Origin: Pelotomaculum thermopropionicum SI
Lineage (GTDB): Bacteria > Bacillota > Desulfotomaculia > Desulfotomaculales > Pelotomaculaceae
Length of the DNA: 64,000 bases
Assembly: GCA_000010565.1 (NCBI GenBank)
Contig: AP009389.1
Coordinates: forward strand, 2,480,001-2,544,000
Reading direction: 5' to 3'
The position numbers and the translations under genes are program-made. Under the pieces are notes generated by a model. That model had not been told where the DNA came from and ran no database searches. It saw nothing but the letters and a program-made list of their open reading frames with translations. This document shows positions 24,109-33,392 of this stretch, one piece after another (within the stretch, counting starts at the first letter, position 1; each line of letters opens with the position of its first letter).

Positions 24109-26784
24109 TTATTCCTCATCCCACTGCATGATTTTCGCTCCCAACTGCGAAAGGGTTTCCTTTACCTTGCTATCCAACGTGGTGCGGTCAAAACCACCGG
24201 GTGTTTCGGCCTTGATTTCAATGGTGATTTCCGGTTCCGTCCCGGATGTCTTTAAAGGCTTAATCACACCGGTGACGATGTAAGAAAGTTTGTCCCAGGG
24301 GACGCTGGCCTTTATCACAACTTTGCGTGGCCGCTTTTCTTTTTTGCCTCCCGGCGAACCCTCTGGTTCCGGTCCAGGTTTTTCTTTCCTCCCTTCAGTA
24401 CCACCAGTAGTGGTTTCTCCCCCTTCCTCCGGCTTGCCGGATGAAGACTTTTTCTCCTCGGCGGCTTTTTCCGGTCGCACCACCAGAGATTCGGGTTCCG
24501 GATTTAAAAGGGGTTCCTGGAAAAACAGCCTATCTCCAATACGAACACCAAAAACGCCCTTTTCCGCCCCCTCTCTGGCGGCCTTCAGTAATACCTCTTC
24601 GCTTTCCAGGCAGGGAAAGCCGGGCGTTTTCAAGAAGATGTCGTAAATTTCCCGGATACTCTTTTCCTCCTCGTCCTGGCCCATACCCTTCTCCAAAATC
24701 AGCTTGGGCGTTATGGAGGATAAGATTGGCTTTTCATCCTTAAGATAGCGGAATACTCGCCCCGTAAGGGAACCTTCCCCGGTTGGCGGCAGCCCCATGT
24801 CCCGCCAGACAACGCCACCGTTGCCGCCCCAGCCCACGTGACGGTAGGCGTTGATGACCTGGTAGGGGATATCTTTTTCCGCCTGCTTCAATTTGGCCTG
24901 CAGTTCCTCGCGGGAAGCAGGAGCTAAAGACAATGATGTATCCTTTGCTATATCTCTTAAGGCAAGGTACCGCCTGAGCTTTCCTTTTAGCCCGGCATAG
25001 GCGTCCTGATCTACCGCTAGGGCAAACACAACGTTGCGGTAAATCCGGAAGGTAGCTCCGGCTTTCTCCAAAAGCTCTTTTGCAAAAGCCTTTGTCTCTG
25101 GCATGCCTTCCTTGAGGGCGGGGTCAAACACAACCAGTTTCAGCCGCCTGTTGTCCGGTACCCCGGATGCTTCCCGCGGCCAGGGGTACACCTCGAAAGA
25201 ACCTTCTTTGGTTAACTTAGCCAGGTTTTCCGAAAGGGCTTCCCGTATTTGGCTTTCCTCAATCGTTTCTTCTCTGTCGGTGATGACTTTATTGAGGTTT
25301 GGCTGGTTCTTAAAGCTGTAGACATGCTTTTCCGCGTGGAAATACCAGAGCGATTCTTCCAGTTTATTCACCGCATCGCCGACAATAGTGGAGGGAACCC
25401 CTTCCCGCAAGAGGGCCACCCTGAGCCAGGGCAGGGTCACGCCGCGCCGCTGGGCGCCGCTAAAAGAGTAAAGGAAAACGGCCGTGGCCAGCCCTCTGGC
25501 AATCCCGTATTTTTCGTATTCGCTGCCTATTTCCTGGTCGATCCGCACCGCTTTGCCGGTAACATCGGAGTTAATGACGCTATCGTATTCGTTGCCGATG
25601 TGCTTGACGAATTCCCGCCTGATCGGAAGAGACGACAGGTTTACCAGTGCCGACTGAATGAGGGGGGCAGTAACCTTTCGTTCGTATAGATCGCCCACCA
25701 CCTGGGCCAGGAGCCTCAAAACGCCCCGTGTCCTTTGAAAAGTGGGGTACGACCCCCAGCGCTCGTACAAAACGTCAATGAACTCGGGATGAAAAGGGTA
25801 GGCCCTCTCCACCTTTTCCCGAAAGGCCGTTTCCCTTACTTCACCTGGAACTTCGGTACCCAGCCCCTGGTAAAGCTTGAGATATTCCTCAGCCACCAGG
25901 CGGTGGACCTTCTGATCGCCCGGGTCTTCAAACAGCCTTTTCCGGATCACTTCGTAGACTTCCATTCCCTCTACCGGGACGTAGATGCTCTCTACTCTTC
26001 CGGAAACTTTCTGCAATTGGGCAAGGGCCTTTTCGGCTTCTTCGTCGTAATGCTCCAGGATGCTTGCGGGAAGCGTCAGAACTAAAGCCGTTTTTTCCGA
26101 AGCGGCCACCGACTCCGAAAGCTCCTGAAGGAACGCCAGGGTCTGGCCCTGGGTGATCCTCTCCACCTTCTCCACCCGGTTGGCCTTTACTATGTACTCC
26201 AGCAGCTCGTCGATGAGGATAAGGGCCGGCCCGCTCTTCTGGAAGATCTCCTTGATTCGCTCTTTGCCCGGCGCCACCCGGCGCACGTCGTGGTCCCTGA
26301 CCACTTCGTAAAAGCCTAGTTGGTAGGCAATCTCTCCCCAGGGAGTCTTTCCCTTTACGGGGTCGGCAGAAGTGCCCACAAAGGCCGCCACCCGCACCCC
26401 GGTAAATCCTCCCCCCATTGTCAGTTCCTTCACCTGTTCAATGTGATTTATCTCTGAAAAAAATTTTACCAGGTGGTAAAGGGTGATCAGGGAGTGGGTC
26501 TTGCCACCGCCAAAGGGGGTCTGGAGCTGGATCACGGGGTCGCCCCGGCCGGAGGTTAAACGCTCCAGCACATTGCGGGCCAGGTTTTTCAAACCCGCCG
26601 TAAGGTATGTCTTGGCAAAAAAGAGGCGCGGGTCGCGGTACTCCTCTGGTGCCGTCGCGCTTAACACATCACCCAGATCGGCGGCGAAAACCGCCTCCGT
26701 GAAAGACTTCTCCCGGATGTCCTTGTGGGGCGTAACAACCTGCCACCAGGCTGGTAAGACCATATTTATCACCTCGTTAACCAT
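24109..26784 (-). CDS. DUF499 family ATPase (defence-associated)
   Basis: 891 residues. The N-terminal ATPase has Walker A QTPFGGGKTHSLITL (about residue 90), Walker B ALILIDELLEYI (about 190) and sensor-like ALVLTLPASILEHY. A long helical middle section follows, then an acidic/basic linker rich in Glu, Gly and Lys, and a C-terminal domain with VVIKASVPWDKLSYIVTG. This is the DUF499 layout. These proteins are linked with DUF1156 methylases in archaeal and bacterial defence islands. Its start lies directly beside the methylase stop (26785), so they form an operon. The gene appears intact. Confidence 0.88.
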   Translation of the reverse strand: MVNEVINMVLPAWWQVVTPHKDIREKSFTEAVFAADLGDVLSATAPEEYRDPRLFFAKTYLTAGLKNLARNVLERLTSGRGDPVIQLQTPFGGGKTHSLITLYHLVKFFSEINHIEQVKELTMGGGFTGVRVAAFVGTSADPVKGKTPWGEIAYQLGFYEVVRDHDVRRVAPGKERIKEIFQKSGPALILIDELLEYIVKANRVEKVERITQGQTLAFLQELSESVAASEKTALVLTLPASILEHYDEEAEKALAQLQKVSGRVESIYVPVEGMEVYEVIRKRLFEDPGDQKVHRLVAEEYLKLYQGLGTEVPGEVRETAFREKVERAYPFHPEFIDVLYERWGSYPTFQRTRGVLRLLAQVVGDLYERKVTAPLIQSALVNLSSLPIRREFVKHIGNEYDSVINSDVTGKAVRIDQEIGSEYEKYGIARGLATAVFLYSFSGAQRRGVTLPWLRVALLREGVPSTIVGDAVNKLEESLWYFHAEKHVYSFKNQPNLNKVITDREETIEESQIREALSENLAKLTKEGSFEVYPWPREASGVPDNRRLKLVVFDPALKEGMPETKAFAKELLEKAGATFRIYRNVVFALAVDQDAYAGLKGKLRRYLALRDIAKDTSLSLAPASREELQAKLKQAEKDIPYQVINAYRHVGWGGNGGVVWRDMGLPPTGEGSLTGRVFRYLKDEKPILSSITPKLILEKGMGQDEEEKSIREIYDIFLKTPGFPCLESEEVLLKAAREGAEKGVFGVRIGDRLFFQEPLLNPEPESLVVRPEKAAEEKKSSSGKPEEGGETTTGGTEGRKEKPGPEPEGSPGGKKEKRPRKVVIKASVPWDKLSYIVTGVIKPLKTSGTEPEITIEIKAETPGGFDRTTLDSKVKETLSQLGAKIMQWDEE

Positions 26785-29493
26785 TTAAAATAAGGATTGC
26801 TGCCCAGTACCGTTTGCTGCTTTTTGGTAACTATCCCGCCCATAAAGGAAACCTTGAATCATTTGCTTCTCTTTGTCTCCCTCTGGCAAAACGTCCGAAA
26901 CGGCCTGGGCTAGTTGCCAGAATGCGTTGTTATGAAGGTTGCCTGATGATTGCAGAATCTCGGTTATTTTTTTGCGCTGGTTCTTTTCCCACAGCAAAAG
27001 GCAGGCATGAAGGACGTCCACTATACTGTTAAACTTTTCCTTCTCCAAAAACTTTCTATCCCGCTCTTTCGGCCCCAAAACGCTGATGTACTCCTTGTCT
27101 TTTTTGACCAGGCCCCCGTTCCAGTAATGCTCCAGTTCGACGCCGCAGGCGGAAGAAAGCTTACGCGCCTCGTCAAAATGAACCCTTGCCCCGTTGTAGG
27201 TCCAGCGCCAGAGGAGGTAGAACCGGGCGGTAGTGTCAATACCTCCCAAGTTGCCGTTTTTAAGAATCCTCGCCAGGGCGTACTCGCTCACCGTCTTGCG
27301 GACAAATTCTAGCAGGTCCTGAGCTGAAACTTCTTCACCTGCATAGGTCTCCACCTTTTCGTAACGGCCGAAAACCTCTAAAGCCGGGCCAATAGCAGCG
27401 ACGAAGAAGTCGCTACCGCCGATCCCCTCGTTCCAGAACTGGTCCAGCTTTTGCCGGATCTTTTCTTCCACCAGGGGTTTGACCTCGTTATAATAGGCGG
27501 TTTCCCTGGTGGTGCGCTTGCGGCAGACCATGTAGATGGAGGAGGCCAGGGCCGCCGATTCTTTTGCCCGGAGGCGGGCCTGCATTTCAGTATGCAGGGG
27601 CCAGGAAGCGGTAAGGTAAAGGCCGGAATTCAAGAGAGCGTTAATAATCGCTTCCCAAGCAACAGTAGTCTTGTGGGCGAAGACAATAACGGCAATACCA
27701 TTAGGTTTCAGGACTCGGGTAATTTCAGAAAAGGCCTTTGTAATCTTCTCCTCAAAGAAACTTTTGTCTTTCACCCTTATTTCTGCAACTTGTGCTGCCT
27801 TTTGTTTTTCCATACCTCTAAGCAAAGAAAGGCTATCAATAATCTCTTCTGTCTTCGGAGTTAACGGGGTCGCAAAGAGTTCAGGATACAAGTCCCCCAC
27901 TGTTCGTTTAAGCCAGACGTAGAAGAAGTCTGACAGGTAAGAATAGGGCACGTTGTCGTAGTACGGCGGATCGGTGATTACGGCGTCGAAATAGTTGTTG
28001 GGATAGGGCAGGGCGGTGGTGGAGGCCTGGGTGACGGTGGCAAAGAGAGAGTTGGTATGAGAGCAATGTTCTATTATCCTAACTACCCAGTCTTGCATAT
28101 TTGGCCAACCAACATCGGTGAATGGATTCACTTCTACATAATCCCACACCATTGGTAAAGCTTGCCTTCCAAAAACATGTTCAATCTTCTCTCCAACAAC
28201 ATTATAGACTACCAAGTTAGCATTTTTATCTGCCAACCTATCAAAGATAACTGCCAGATACGTCACCACCACCCTTGCATACCCCTCCTCGGCCCCCTCC
28301 GCCAGCATCAGCTCGCGCGCCTGGCGTACCTTATCCGCAAAAGTGATCAGTGCCAGCTTCTGGCGGGGGTTGAAGAGGTCGCCCCATTTAGTCATCCCAT
28401 ATAAAACCACTGGCGTGAAATTATACAAAACCCCACCATTCTTGTACTCTTTTCCTTCCGGTGTTAATATAATTTCATCCGGTACCGGGTCGAAGCCCCA
28501 CTTATCCCACAACTCCTCCCGCTTCTGTCCCAGATATCGTTCGGTCTCACGGAAAAGCTCCATGTCCTTTTCCGTTGCCAGGCGGTAGGTCTTCCCCTGC
28601 CGGTCCGGATGATGCAGTACCACCGCCACCATCCGCTGGCCGGCCCGGCCTTCTTGGAACTGTCTCCGCACCTCTTTATCGGTGAGTCCGCTGCCGCAGC
28701 ATGGGCATATCACTCTGGCCCGGGTAACAGTCCCTTCCCCAGGGTCGAAGTCGATGGCCGTTCCTTCCACAATGTCGAACTCTATTTCATTCCTCAATGG
28801 GATAATTTTAAGGGCCACCTTTTTGTTCTCTTTTTTGGCCAGCCAGGTCTGGCGCATGAGGGGGATCTCCGCTCCGCAGGCCGGGTTATGGCATTTCACC
28901 GTCCTTGCCCAAATGTAGCCCACCGGAATACTGCCCTCGGGATCGGTGGGATAGAAGCGGCCGATTTCCTTGCGCGCTTCCTCCAGAACCCATTTCCCCC
29001 AGCGCTTAACGTCTTCCAAAAGGGGGTTTACCTCGCTCTCTACTTCGCCCATCGGCGTCTTCTCTTTGCGCTTGACCGGCTTGCCGTACTTTTGGGGAAA
29101 CTCCAAAGTGGCCTTTTCAATCAGCACCGCCACCGGGTTAAGGTCTGAAGCGTAGGTCTCGCAGCCCAGGCGCAGGGCCTCAAGTGGTATTGCCCCGCCG
29201 CCCGCAAAAGGGTCGAGGACCCGCGGGGGCTTTCCGTCATTTGCCTTAATGATTTCTTTCCTGACCCTCTCAATATAATAGGCGTTGAGCGAGTTTTCCC
29301 ACTTACATAGTTCATGGATGAAGCTTGCCCGGGCGAGCCGCTCCTGTTCGTCCTTCGGCTCCGGTACAAACGCCGCGTAAATTGTCGAGCGGGAAGCCGC
29401 CAGCGGCCGCCTGGCCCACCAGATGTGCAGGGTGGAGATGTGCCCGTGGCGGATATTTTTTTCGCGGACTGATTCATTACTTACTCGACTTTC
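26785..29493 (-). CDS. DUF1156 adenine-specific DNA methyltransferase, start codon lost
   Basis: The open frame extends to 29493, well beyond the first possible GTG (29133). It includes the conserved N-terminus [20 protein letters not shown] and the SAM-binding motif [19 protein letters not shown]. Further on come Cys pairs (CHNPAC, CPCC) and the amino-methylase motif [20 protein letters not shown]. The family's first ~20 residues are absent: the frame reaches TGA 29494-29496 without ATG, GTG or TTG. An IS4-like element begins close by and probably removed the 5' end. Unless an unusual start is used, no full-length protein can be made. It is paired with the DUF499 ATPase. Confidence 0.8.
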   Translation of the reverse strand, partial: ESRVSNESVREKNIRHGHISTLHIWWARRPLAASRSTIYAAFVPEPKDEQERLARASFIHELCKWENSLNAYYIERVRKEIIKANDGKPPRVLDPFAGGGAIPLEALRLGCETYASDLNPVAVLIEKATLEFPQKYGKPVKRKEKTPMGEVESEVNPLLEDVKRWGKWVLEEARKEIGRFYPTDPEGSIPVGYIWARTVKCHNPACGAEIPLMRQTWLAKKENKKVALKIIPLRNEIEFDIVEGTAIDFDPGEGTVTRARVICPCCGSGLTDKEVRRQFQEGRAGQRMVAVVLHHPDRQGKTYRLATEKDMELFRETERYLGQKREELWDKWGFDPVPDEIILTPEGKEYKNGGVLYNFTPVVLYGMTKWGDLFNPRQKLALITFADKVRQARELMLAEGAEEGYARVVVTYLAVIFDRLADKNANLVVYNVVGEKIEHVFGRQALPMVWDYVEVNPFTDVGWPNMQDWVVRIIEHCSHTNSLFATVTQASTTALPYPNNYFDAVITDPPYYDNVPYSYLSDFFYVWLKRTVGDLYPELFATPLTPKTEEIIDSLSLLRGMEKQKAAQVAEIRVKDKSFFEEKITKAFSEITRVLKPNGIAVIVFAHKTTVAWEAIINALLNSGLYLTASWPLHTEMQARLRAKESAALASSIYMVCRKRTTRETAYYNEVKPLVEEKIRQKLDQFWNEGIGGSDFFVAAIGPALEVFGRYEKVETYAGEEVSAQDLLEFVRKTVSEYALARILKNGNLGGIDTTARFYLLWRWTYNGARVHFDEARKLSSACGVELEHYWNGGLVKKDKEYISVLGPKERDRKFLEKEKFNSIVDVLHACLLLWEKNQRKKITEILQSSGNLHNNAFWQLAQAVSDVLPEGDKEKQMIQGFLYGRDSYQKAANGTGQQSLF

Positions 29494-29631
29494 TCACAAA
29501 GATAACAGCCTCGAAGCCTTGATATAACTGGATTTTTTGCAATAATTTTTGAAGAAAAACAGCAAAAGACACCCTTGTCTTGGTAAAATAGAGTTGGCAA
29601 GACCATTCTAACAAGACGAAAGGGTGTCCTT

Positions 29632-29723
29632 ATGAACTCTATTTTACCAGAACAATATCAAATTGAAAAACAGTTTTACTCTCGTGTGGATAATTTTTTA
29701 TCTAGGCACGAAATTGGTAAAAT
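29632..29723 (+). pseudogene. IS4-like transposase, N-terminal fragment
   Basis: ATG 29632 begins MNSILPEQYQIEKQFYSRVD and NFLSRHEIGK. The frame is cut at 29723 by the IS481 element. An imperfect inverted repeat around 29569-29628 (GACACCCTTGTCTTG and its near-complement) precedes it and may be the element's end. The second fragment continues in frame at 31189 and the third at 38476. Confidence 0.72.
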
Positions 29724-29866
29724 GTGCTAAGTTGGATATGGGTTGACAGATTGGAATAAGCTGGGATAACAAATCAACCACCCGGGTTTGCCCCAGATGG
29801 TTGAGTATCCACAGTGCTCCCCTTATAATGATAGTTGCCACACCAACAAAATAAGAGGGAACAGCT

Positions 29867-30901
29867 GTGTATACTCATCCTACAGCATTACGCTGCAGAA
29901 AGCAAGCCATGGAACTTGATCAGAGAAAAGTTTATTCTCGCAGAGAAATAGCCGATAAATGCCAGATATCCCATACCACCTTCTATAAGTTTTTGGAAAG
30001 GTTCAAGGAACATGGTGAGGCCGGCCTGTACGATAAAGAACGTGTACCAGGCATCAAGCCCAATCAAACTCCACCGGAGATTGAGGAGGCCATTCTGGCT
30101 TTTGTCCAGGAACACCCAGCTTATGGCCCAAAAAGGATCAGCGCCGAACTGAGAAAACCCGAAAACGGTGGAATTAAAATTGGCGAAACCGCCGTATACG
30201 GGGTACTTAGACGGAATGGCCTCAATACCAGGCGAGAACGCCTTAAATGGATTGATTCCATGCAGCCTCCACAGGAGAAAACGGCCTGGGAGTTGGACAA
30301 GGAGGCCAGCCAACACCGGCATGTGCACGCTCCTCAACCAGGCTATCTTATGAGCCAGGATGGGAAACTTATCGGCCGCTTGGCCGGTATCGGAAAAGTA
30401 TATGTCCAGGTCGGGGTGGACTGCGCCAGCAGCTATGGTTGGGCAAGGCTCTACACCGACAAGACAGCTGATTCCGCTGCCGATTTTTTGAACTATGTCC
30501 ATCACGATTATCAATCTATGGGTGTTAAGTTACAGCGGGTTCTGACGGATAACGGAAAGGAATACGGCTCGTCCGAACCCACCTATGAGCATTACTATGG
30601 TGCTACATGCCTTATCCTGGGCATTAAGCACAAGACCACCAAAGTAAAGCACCCCTGGACCAACGGTTACGCTGAACGGTTTATTCAGACCCTATACCAG
30701 GAATTTTTCCAGGTAGCCTTAAGGCGCAAAAGATATTTTTCCATAGAAGAACTCCAGTCTGACCTGAACGAATTTTTGCGCTATTACAACTGGGAACGCC
30801 CTCACCAAGGCCGCCGCACCAGGGGTAGGACACCGGCACAGGCATTCTTTGTACCATATACTGATCAACTTCTACTGTCGGCACCAAAGCTCGCTGCTTA
30901 A
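29867..30901 (+). CDS. IS481-family transposase
   Basis: 344 residues. The N-terminal helix-turn-helix is YSRREIADKCQISHTTFYKF. The rve integrase core has Asp in VQVGVDCASSYGWARLY, Asp in RVLTDNGKEYGS and Glu in TNGYAERFIQTLYQEFF, followed by YYNWERPHQGRRTRGRTPAQ. It is complete, lies in an element with clean ends, and is probably functional. Confidence 0.92.
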   Translation: MYTHPTALRCRKQAMELDQRKVYSRREIADKCQISHTTFYKFLERFKEHGEAGLYDKERVPGIKPNQTPPEIEEAILAFVQEHPAYGPKRISAELRKPENGGIKIGETAVYGVLRRNGLNTRRERLKWIDSMQPPQEKTAWELDKEASQHRHVHAPQPGYLMSQDGKLIGRLAGIGKVYVQVGVDCASSYGWARLYTDKTADSAADFLNYVHHDYQSMGVKLQRVLTDNGKEYGSSEPTYEHYYGATCLILGIKHKTTKVKHPWTNGYAERFIQTLYQEFFQVALRRKRYFSIEELQSDLNEFLRYYNWERPHQGRRTRGRTPAQAFFVPYTDQLLLSAPKLAA

Positions 30902-30929
30902 GATTTAAGATTTAAAAAATCAGAGGAAC

Positions 30930-31088
30930 AAAGTGGCGGTCTTGACTGCCACCTGAGCGTGTTGTCAGCTTTGACTACCGACGGGGCGGCTCCGGGGACA
31001 TGGCTTTGACAGATTGCGCCCCGCCGGTTTTCCGATTGTACCACACGCTGGGACCCCGGCCGTCAAGACTTCCCTTCGGCGCCACTTT
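30930..31088 (+). ncRNA. Structured element 3' of IS481 transposase (copy 1)
   Basis: A 159-base segment with nested pairing. The outer arms are AAAGTGGCG (30930) and CGCCACTTT (31080). The next helix is CTTGAC (30941-30946) with GTCAAG (31062-31067). Then AGCGTGT (30956-30962) pairs with ACACGCT (31043-31049), and inside them GGGGCG pairs with CGCCCC. It is related to the segment at 41874-42031 and several helices differ by compensatory changes. It lies between the transposase stop and the IS481 right end. Strand and function are unknown. Confidence 0.55.
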
Positions 31089-31188
31089 GATTTAAGGTTA
31101 ACTTCTGGGGCTCACCAAGAACATTTTAGGAGAGCAAGGGGAGCTGTTATTTATTCCCAAAATGTCAACCCCTTGACAACTTAATTCA

Positions 31189-31800
31189 GGTAAAATATTA
31201 CGCCGCTCCAATTTTCAAAAGGAAAAAGGATTTAGCTGCCTTGAACTTTTCAAGTTCATTTTTCTGCTTGTCTTTAAAGGCAAGAACCTTTATCGCACAT
31301 TGCAATCTGAAGCTGAACCCGGAAGGCCAGAGAAAGACACGATTTATCGCTTTTTGAATTCGTTCCGGTACAATTGGCGAAAATTTTTGCTCATCCTGAG
31401 TTCATCTGTAATCAATGAAACCATTGAACCTTTGACCTCCCGCAACTGGAAAAATGTTCTTGTTCTTGATGATTCCCTCTACAGCCGCAACAGAAGCAAG
31501 GCTGTTGAATTGCTGGCCAGGGTAAAAGACCATGTTGAAAACATGTATGTCCGTGGATTTAGGATGCTCACCCTGGGCTGGTCGGACGGCAATACTTTTC
31601 TGCCGGTTGCTTTCTCCTTGCTCAGCTCAGAAAATGAACGCAACCGGCTTTGCGGAATTGACTCACGGATCGATAAGCGCACCACTGGCTATAAAAGAAG
31701 GGTGGAAAGCATCAAAAAATCTACCGAAGTAATGTAATGTTTGATCTCTTGCGTCAAGCCCGGGAATATGGTGTACAGACGTTGAGTTACATATTTTAAT
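31189..31800 (+). pseudogene. IS4-like transposase, middle fragment
   Basis: It continues the IS4-like protein with FQKEKGFSCLELFKFIFLLV, PEKDTIYRFLNSFRYNWRKF and the first catalytic Asp region KNVLVLDDSLYSRNRSKAVE, to IKKSTEVM. There a repeated TAATG (31731-31740) shifts the frame. The next frame gives FDLLRQAREYGVQT before homology ends near 31785. The gene is therefore broken by IS481, by the 5-base duplication and by the AOR-IS1182 block to its right. Confidence 0.75.
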
Positions 31801-31983
31801 CTAAAATTATATTTTGTGCACAGAAAGTTTTGTCACTCCCACGCCAGCCGCATCAGCGCCCCAATTTTCCCGTCTGGAAAGCCTCTTCGGGGCGCTTTTC
31901 TGCTCCTTCAGGCTCGGCCCCTCGTTTGGAATTGGTTTTTTGGTCAATAACAATTTCCATTTCAGAGTTCTTTTTATATTTGT

Positions 31984-32008
31984 AAAACCCCCTGATTTTT
32001 TCAGGGGG
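31984..32008 (-). terminator. Rho-independent terminator of the LysM-MBL gene
   Basis: CCCCCTGA and TCAGGGGG form an 8-bp stem around TTTTT just 7 bases beyond the minus-strand stop codon. It is followed on the transcribed strand by TTTTAC, as expected for an intrinsic terminator. Confidence 0.75.
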
Positions 32009-32014
32009 CACTAA

Positions 32015-33205
32015 CTAATTGTAATAGCCGTTCCACCATTTTTTGATTGTAGAATACTGATCCCTATCATGACCATACCATATTTTTGCACCTATTTTAT
32101 TTGCTATCGGCAGCAACCAGTCAAGGTCTTCTCTCATTCCATCAGGGAATTTAGTATATTTCGCTGCATATTTATATGTCGGAAATACACAGCTTTCAGT
32201 GTAAATTAAATCTGATACCAATAAAACTCTTCCGTAATGATACAGATCAACCATCATTGAGATCATACCAAATGTATGATTGTACTCAGTTAAAATCAGA
32301 TTTATACCTGGTAGCCATTCGAGAATGGTTTGATCTGTATCACCAGCTATTTCTAACCACTTTATTGGCTTTTGCGCACGCAAGATAACTTCATTAGGCT
32401 GATTGTGTTTTCCGCTGAAAAACACACGTGCAGTTCCATTGAACTCCTCCCGTTGCACTAATACCTGAGCATTCGGAAATAACTCATAATAACCCTGATG
32501 ATCACTATGAAGATGTGATTGCACAACGTAATCAACATCTTCCAATTTATACCCCAAGCTTATTATCTGATCTGGAATCGTTCCACGTTCGCTACGCTTA
32601 TAATTTGCTTTTGCAAATGCATCTGCCGGATAATTTACCCAATCATCAGACATCCCAGAATCAAAAAGTATTAAAGCATCTGGATGGTCTATTAGAACAG
32701 CATATACCGGCACACTCAACATAACATCTTTTGATCCGTCTTGATAAACAGAGTTTTCGGGAAGATTCAATGTACCACCATCAAGTACGTAGAGCTTAAT
32801 GCCATAATCATTTTTGTTACTATTTATTAACTTATTGATAATCGCTTGCTCATCATATATTATTCCAGTTTTCCCCTGTACTGGCCATGGAATAAGAGGA
32901 ACTATTTGTGGTCCGTTATCATATATTTTAGAAGTTTCTGAAATAGATGGCACTTCCTGGTTAAGAATAGGTACTTTTAGTTCTTGACCTACATAAATTA
33001 AATCTAAATTGTCTAATCCGTTAATTTCTCCAAGCTCTTTATAATCAATTCCATATCTTTCAGCTATTTCATGTAGTTCATCTCCCTCTTTTACAATATA
33101 TATGTCATAAGCTTGCTCAGCCCATAAGTGGTTTATTGGAATAATACTAATAGAAAAAATCAATAACACAAGCATTACTAACTTTTCTTTTTCCTTTATT
33201 TTCAT
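32015..33205 (-). CDS. Exported LysM plus MBL-fold lactonase-like protein
   Basis: 396 residues. A signal peptide (KEKLVMLVLLIFSISIIPIN) is followed by a LysM domain at about 33-78 (YIVKEGDELHEIAERYGIDY, LIYVGQELKVP). The metallo-beta-lactamase domain of the N-acyl-homoserine-lactonase type starts at about 140 (KLYVLDGGTLNLPENSVY, ALILFDSGMSDDW). It has the metal motif SHLHSDHQGYYE, a second His in YNHTFGMISMMVDL, Asp in LLVSDLIYTE and a last His in YGHDRDQYS. LysM should hold it to peptidoglycan outside the membrane. A lactone or ester substrate is likely but unproven. It follows the alcohol dehydrogenase gene after 187 bases and ends in a terminator. Confidence 0.85.
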   Translation of the reverse strand: MKIKEKEKLVMLVLLIFSISIIPINHLWAEQAYDIYIVKEGDELHEIAERYGIDYKELGEINGLDNLDLIYVGQELKVPILNQEVPSISETSKIYDNGPQIVPLIPWPVQGKTGIIYDEQAIINKLINSNKNDYGIKLYVLDGGTLNLPENSVYQDGSKDVMLSVPVYAVLIDHPDALILFDSGMSDDWVNYPADAFAKANYKRSERGTIPDQIISLGYKLEDVDYVVQSHLHSDHQGYYELFPNAQVLVQREEFNGTARVFFSGKHNQPNEVILRAQKPIKWLEIAGDTDQTILEWLPGINLILTEYNHTFGMISMMVDLYHYGRVLLVSDLIYTESCVFPTYKYAAKYTKFPDGMREDLDWLLPIANKIGAKIWYGHDRDQYSTIKKWWNGYYN

Positions 33206-33392
33206 TATTCTATCCTCCTTTAATTAAATAACTTTAAAGAGGCACTTTCTTAAGCAAATAATCCCATCACATTCTCTAACTATATACTACCTTCATTTCT
33301 GGTAACTGCAAGTGCTCAACCTTACACAGCAAAATATAAAACAAAAACTATTGAAATGATTGATGACTTTGCGCTTTTTATTAGGAGCTTAT

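Larger units (their letters stand above)
29724..31188 (+). mobile_element. IS481-family element with 8-bp target duplication
   Basis: A 1465-bp element flanked by the direct repeat GGTAAAAT (29716-29723 and 31189-31196). Its ends are inverted repeats: both carry TAAGTTG then GGGTTGACA and AATAA within the outer 40 bases. Removing the element and one repeat restores the IS4-like transposase frame (HEIGKILRRSNFQKEK). It carries one transposase and, 3' of it, a strongly structured non-coding segment. Confidence 0.82.

Noticed and set aside
26785-29133. DUF1156 methylase starting at GTG 29133
   Set aside because: This start falls inside the SAM-binding fold; the upstream frame encodes NIRHGHIST and DPFAGGG motifs that all family members need.
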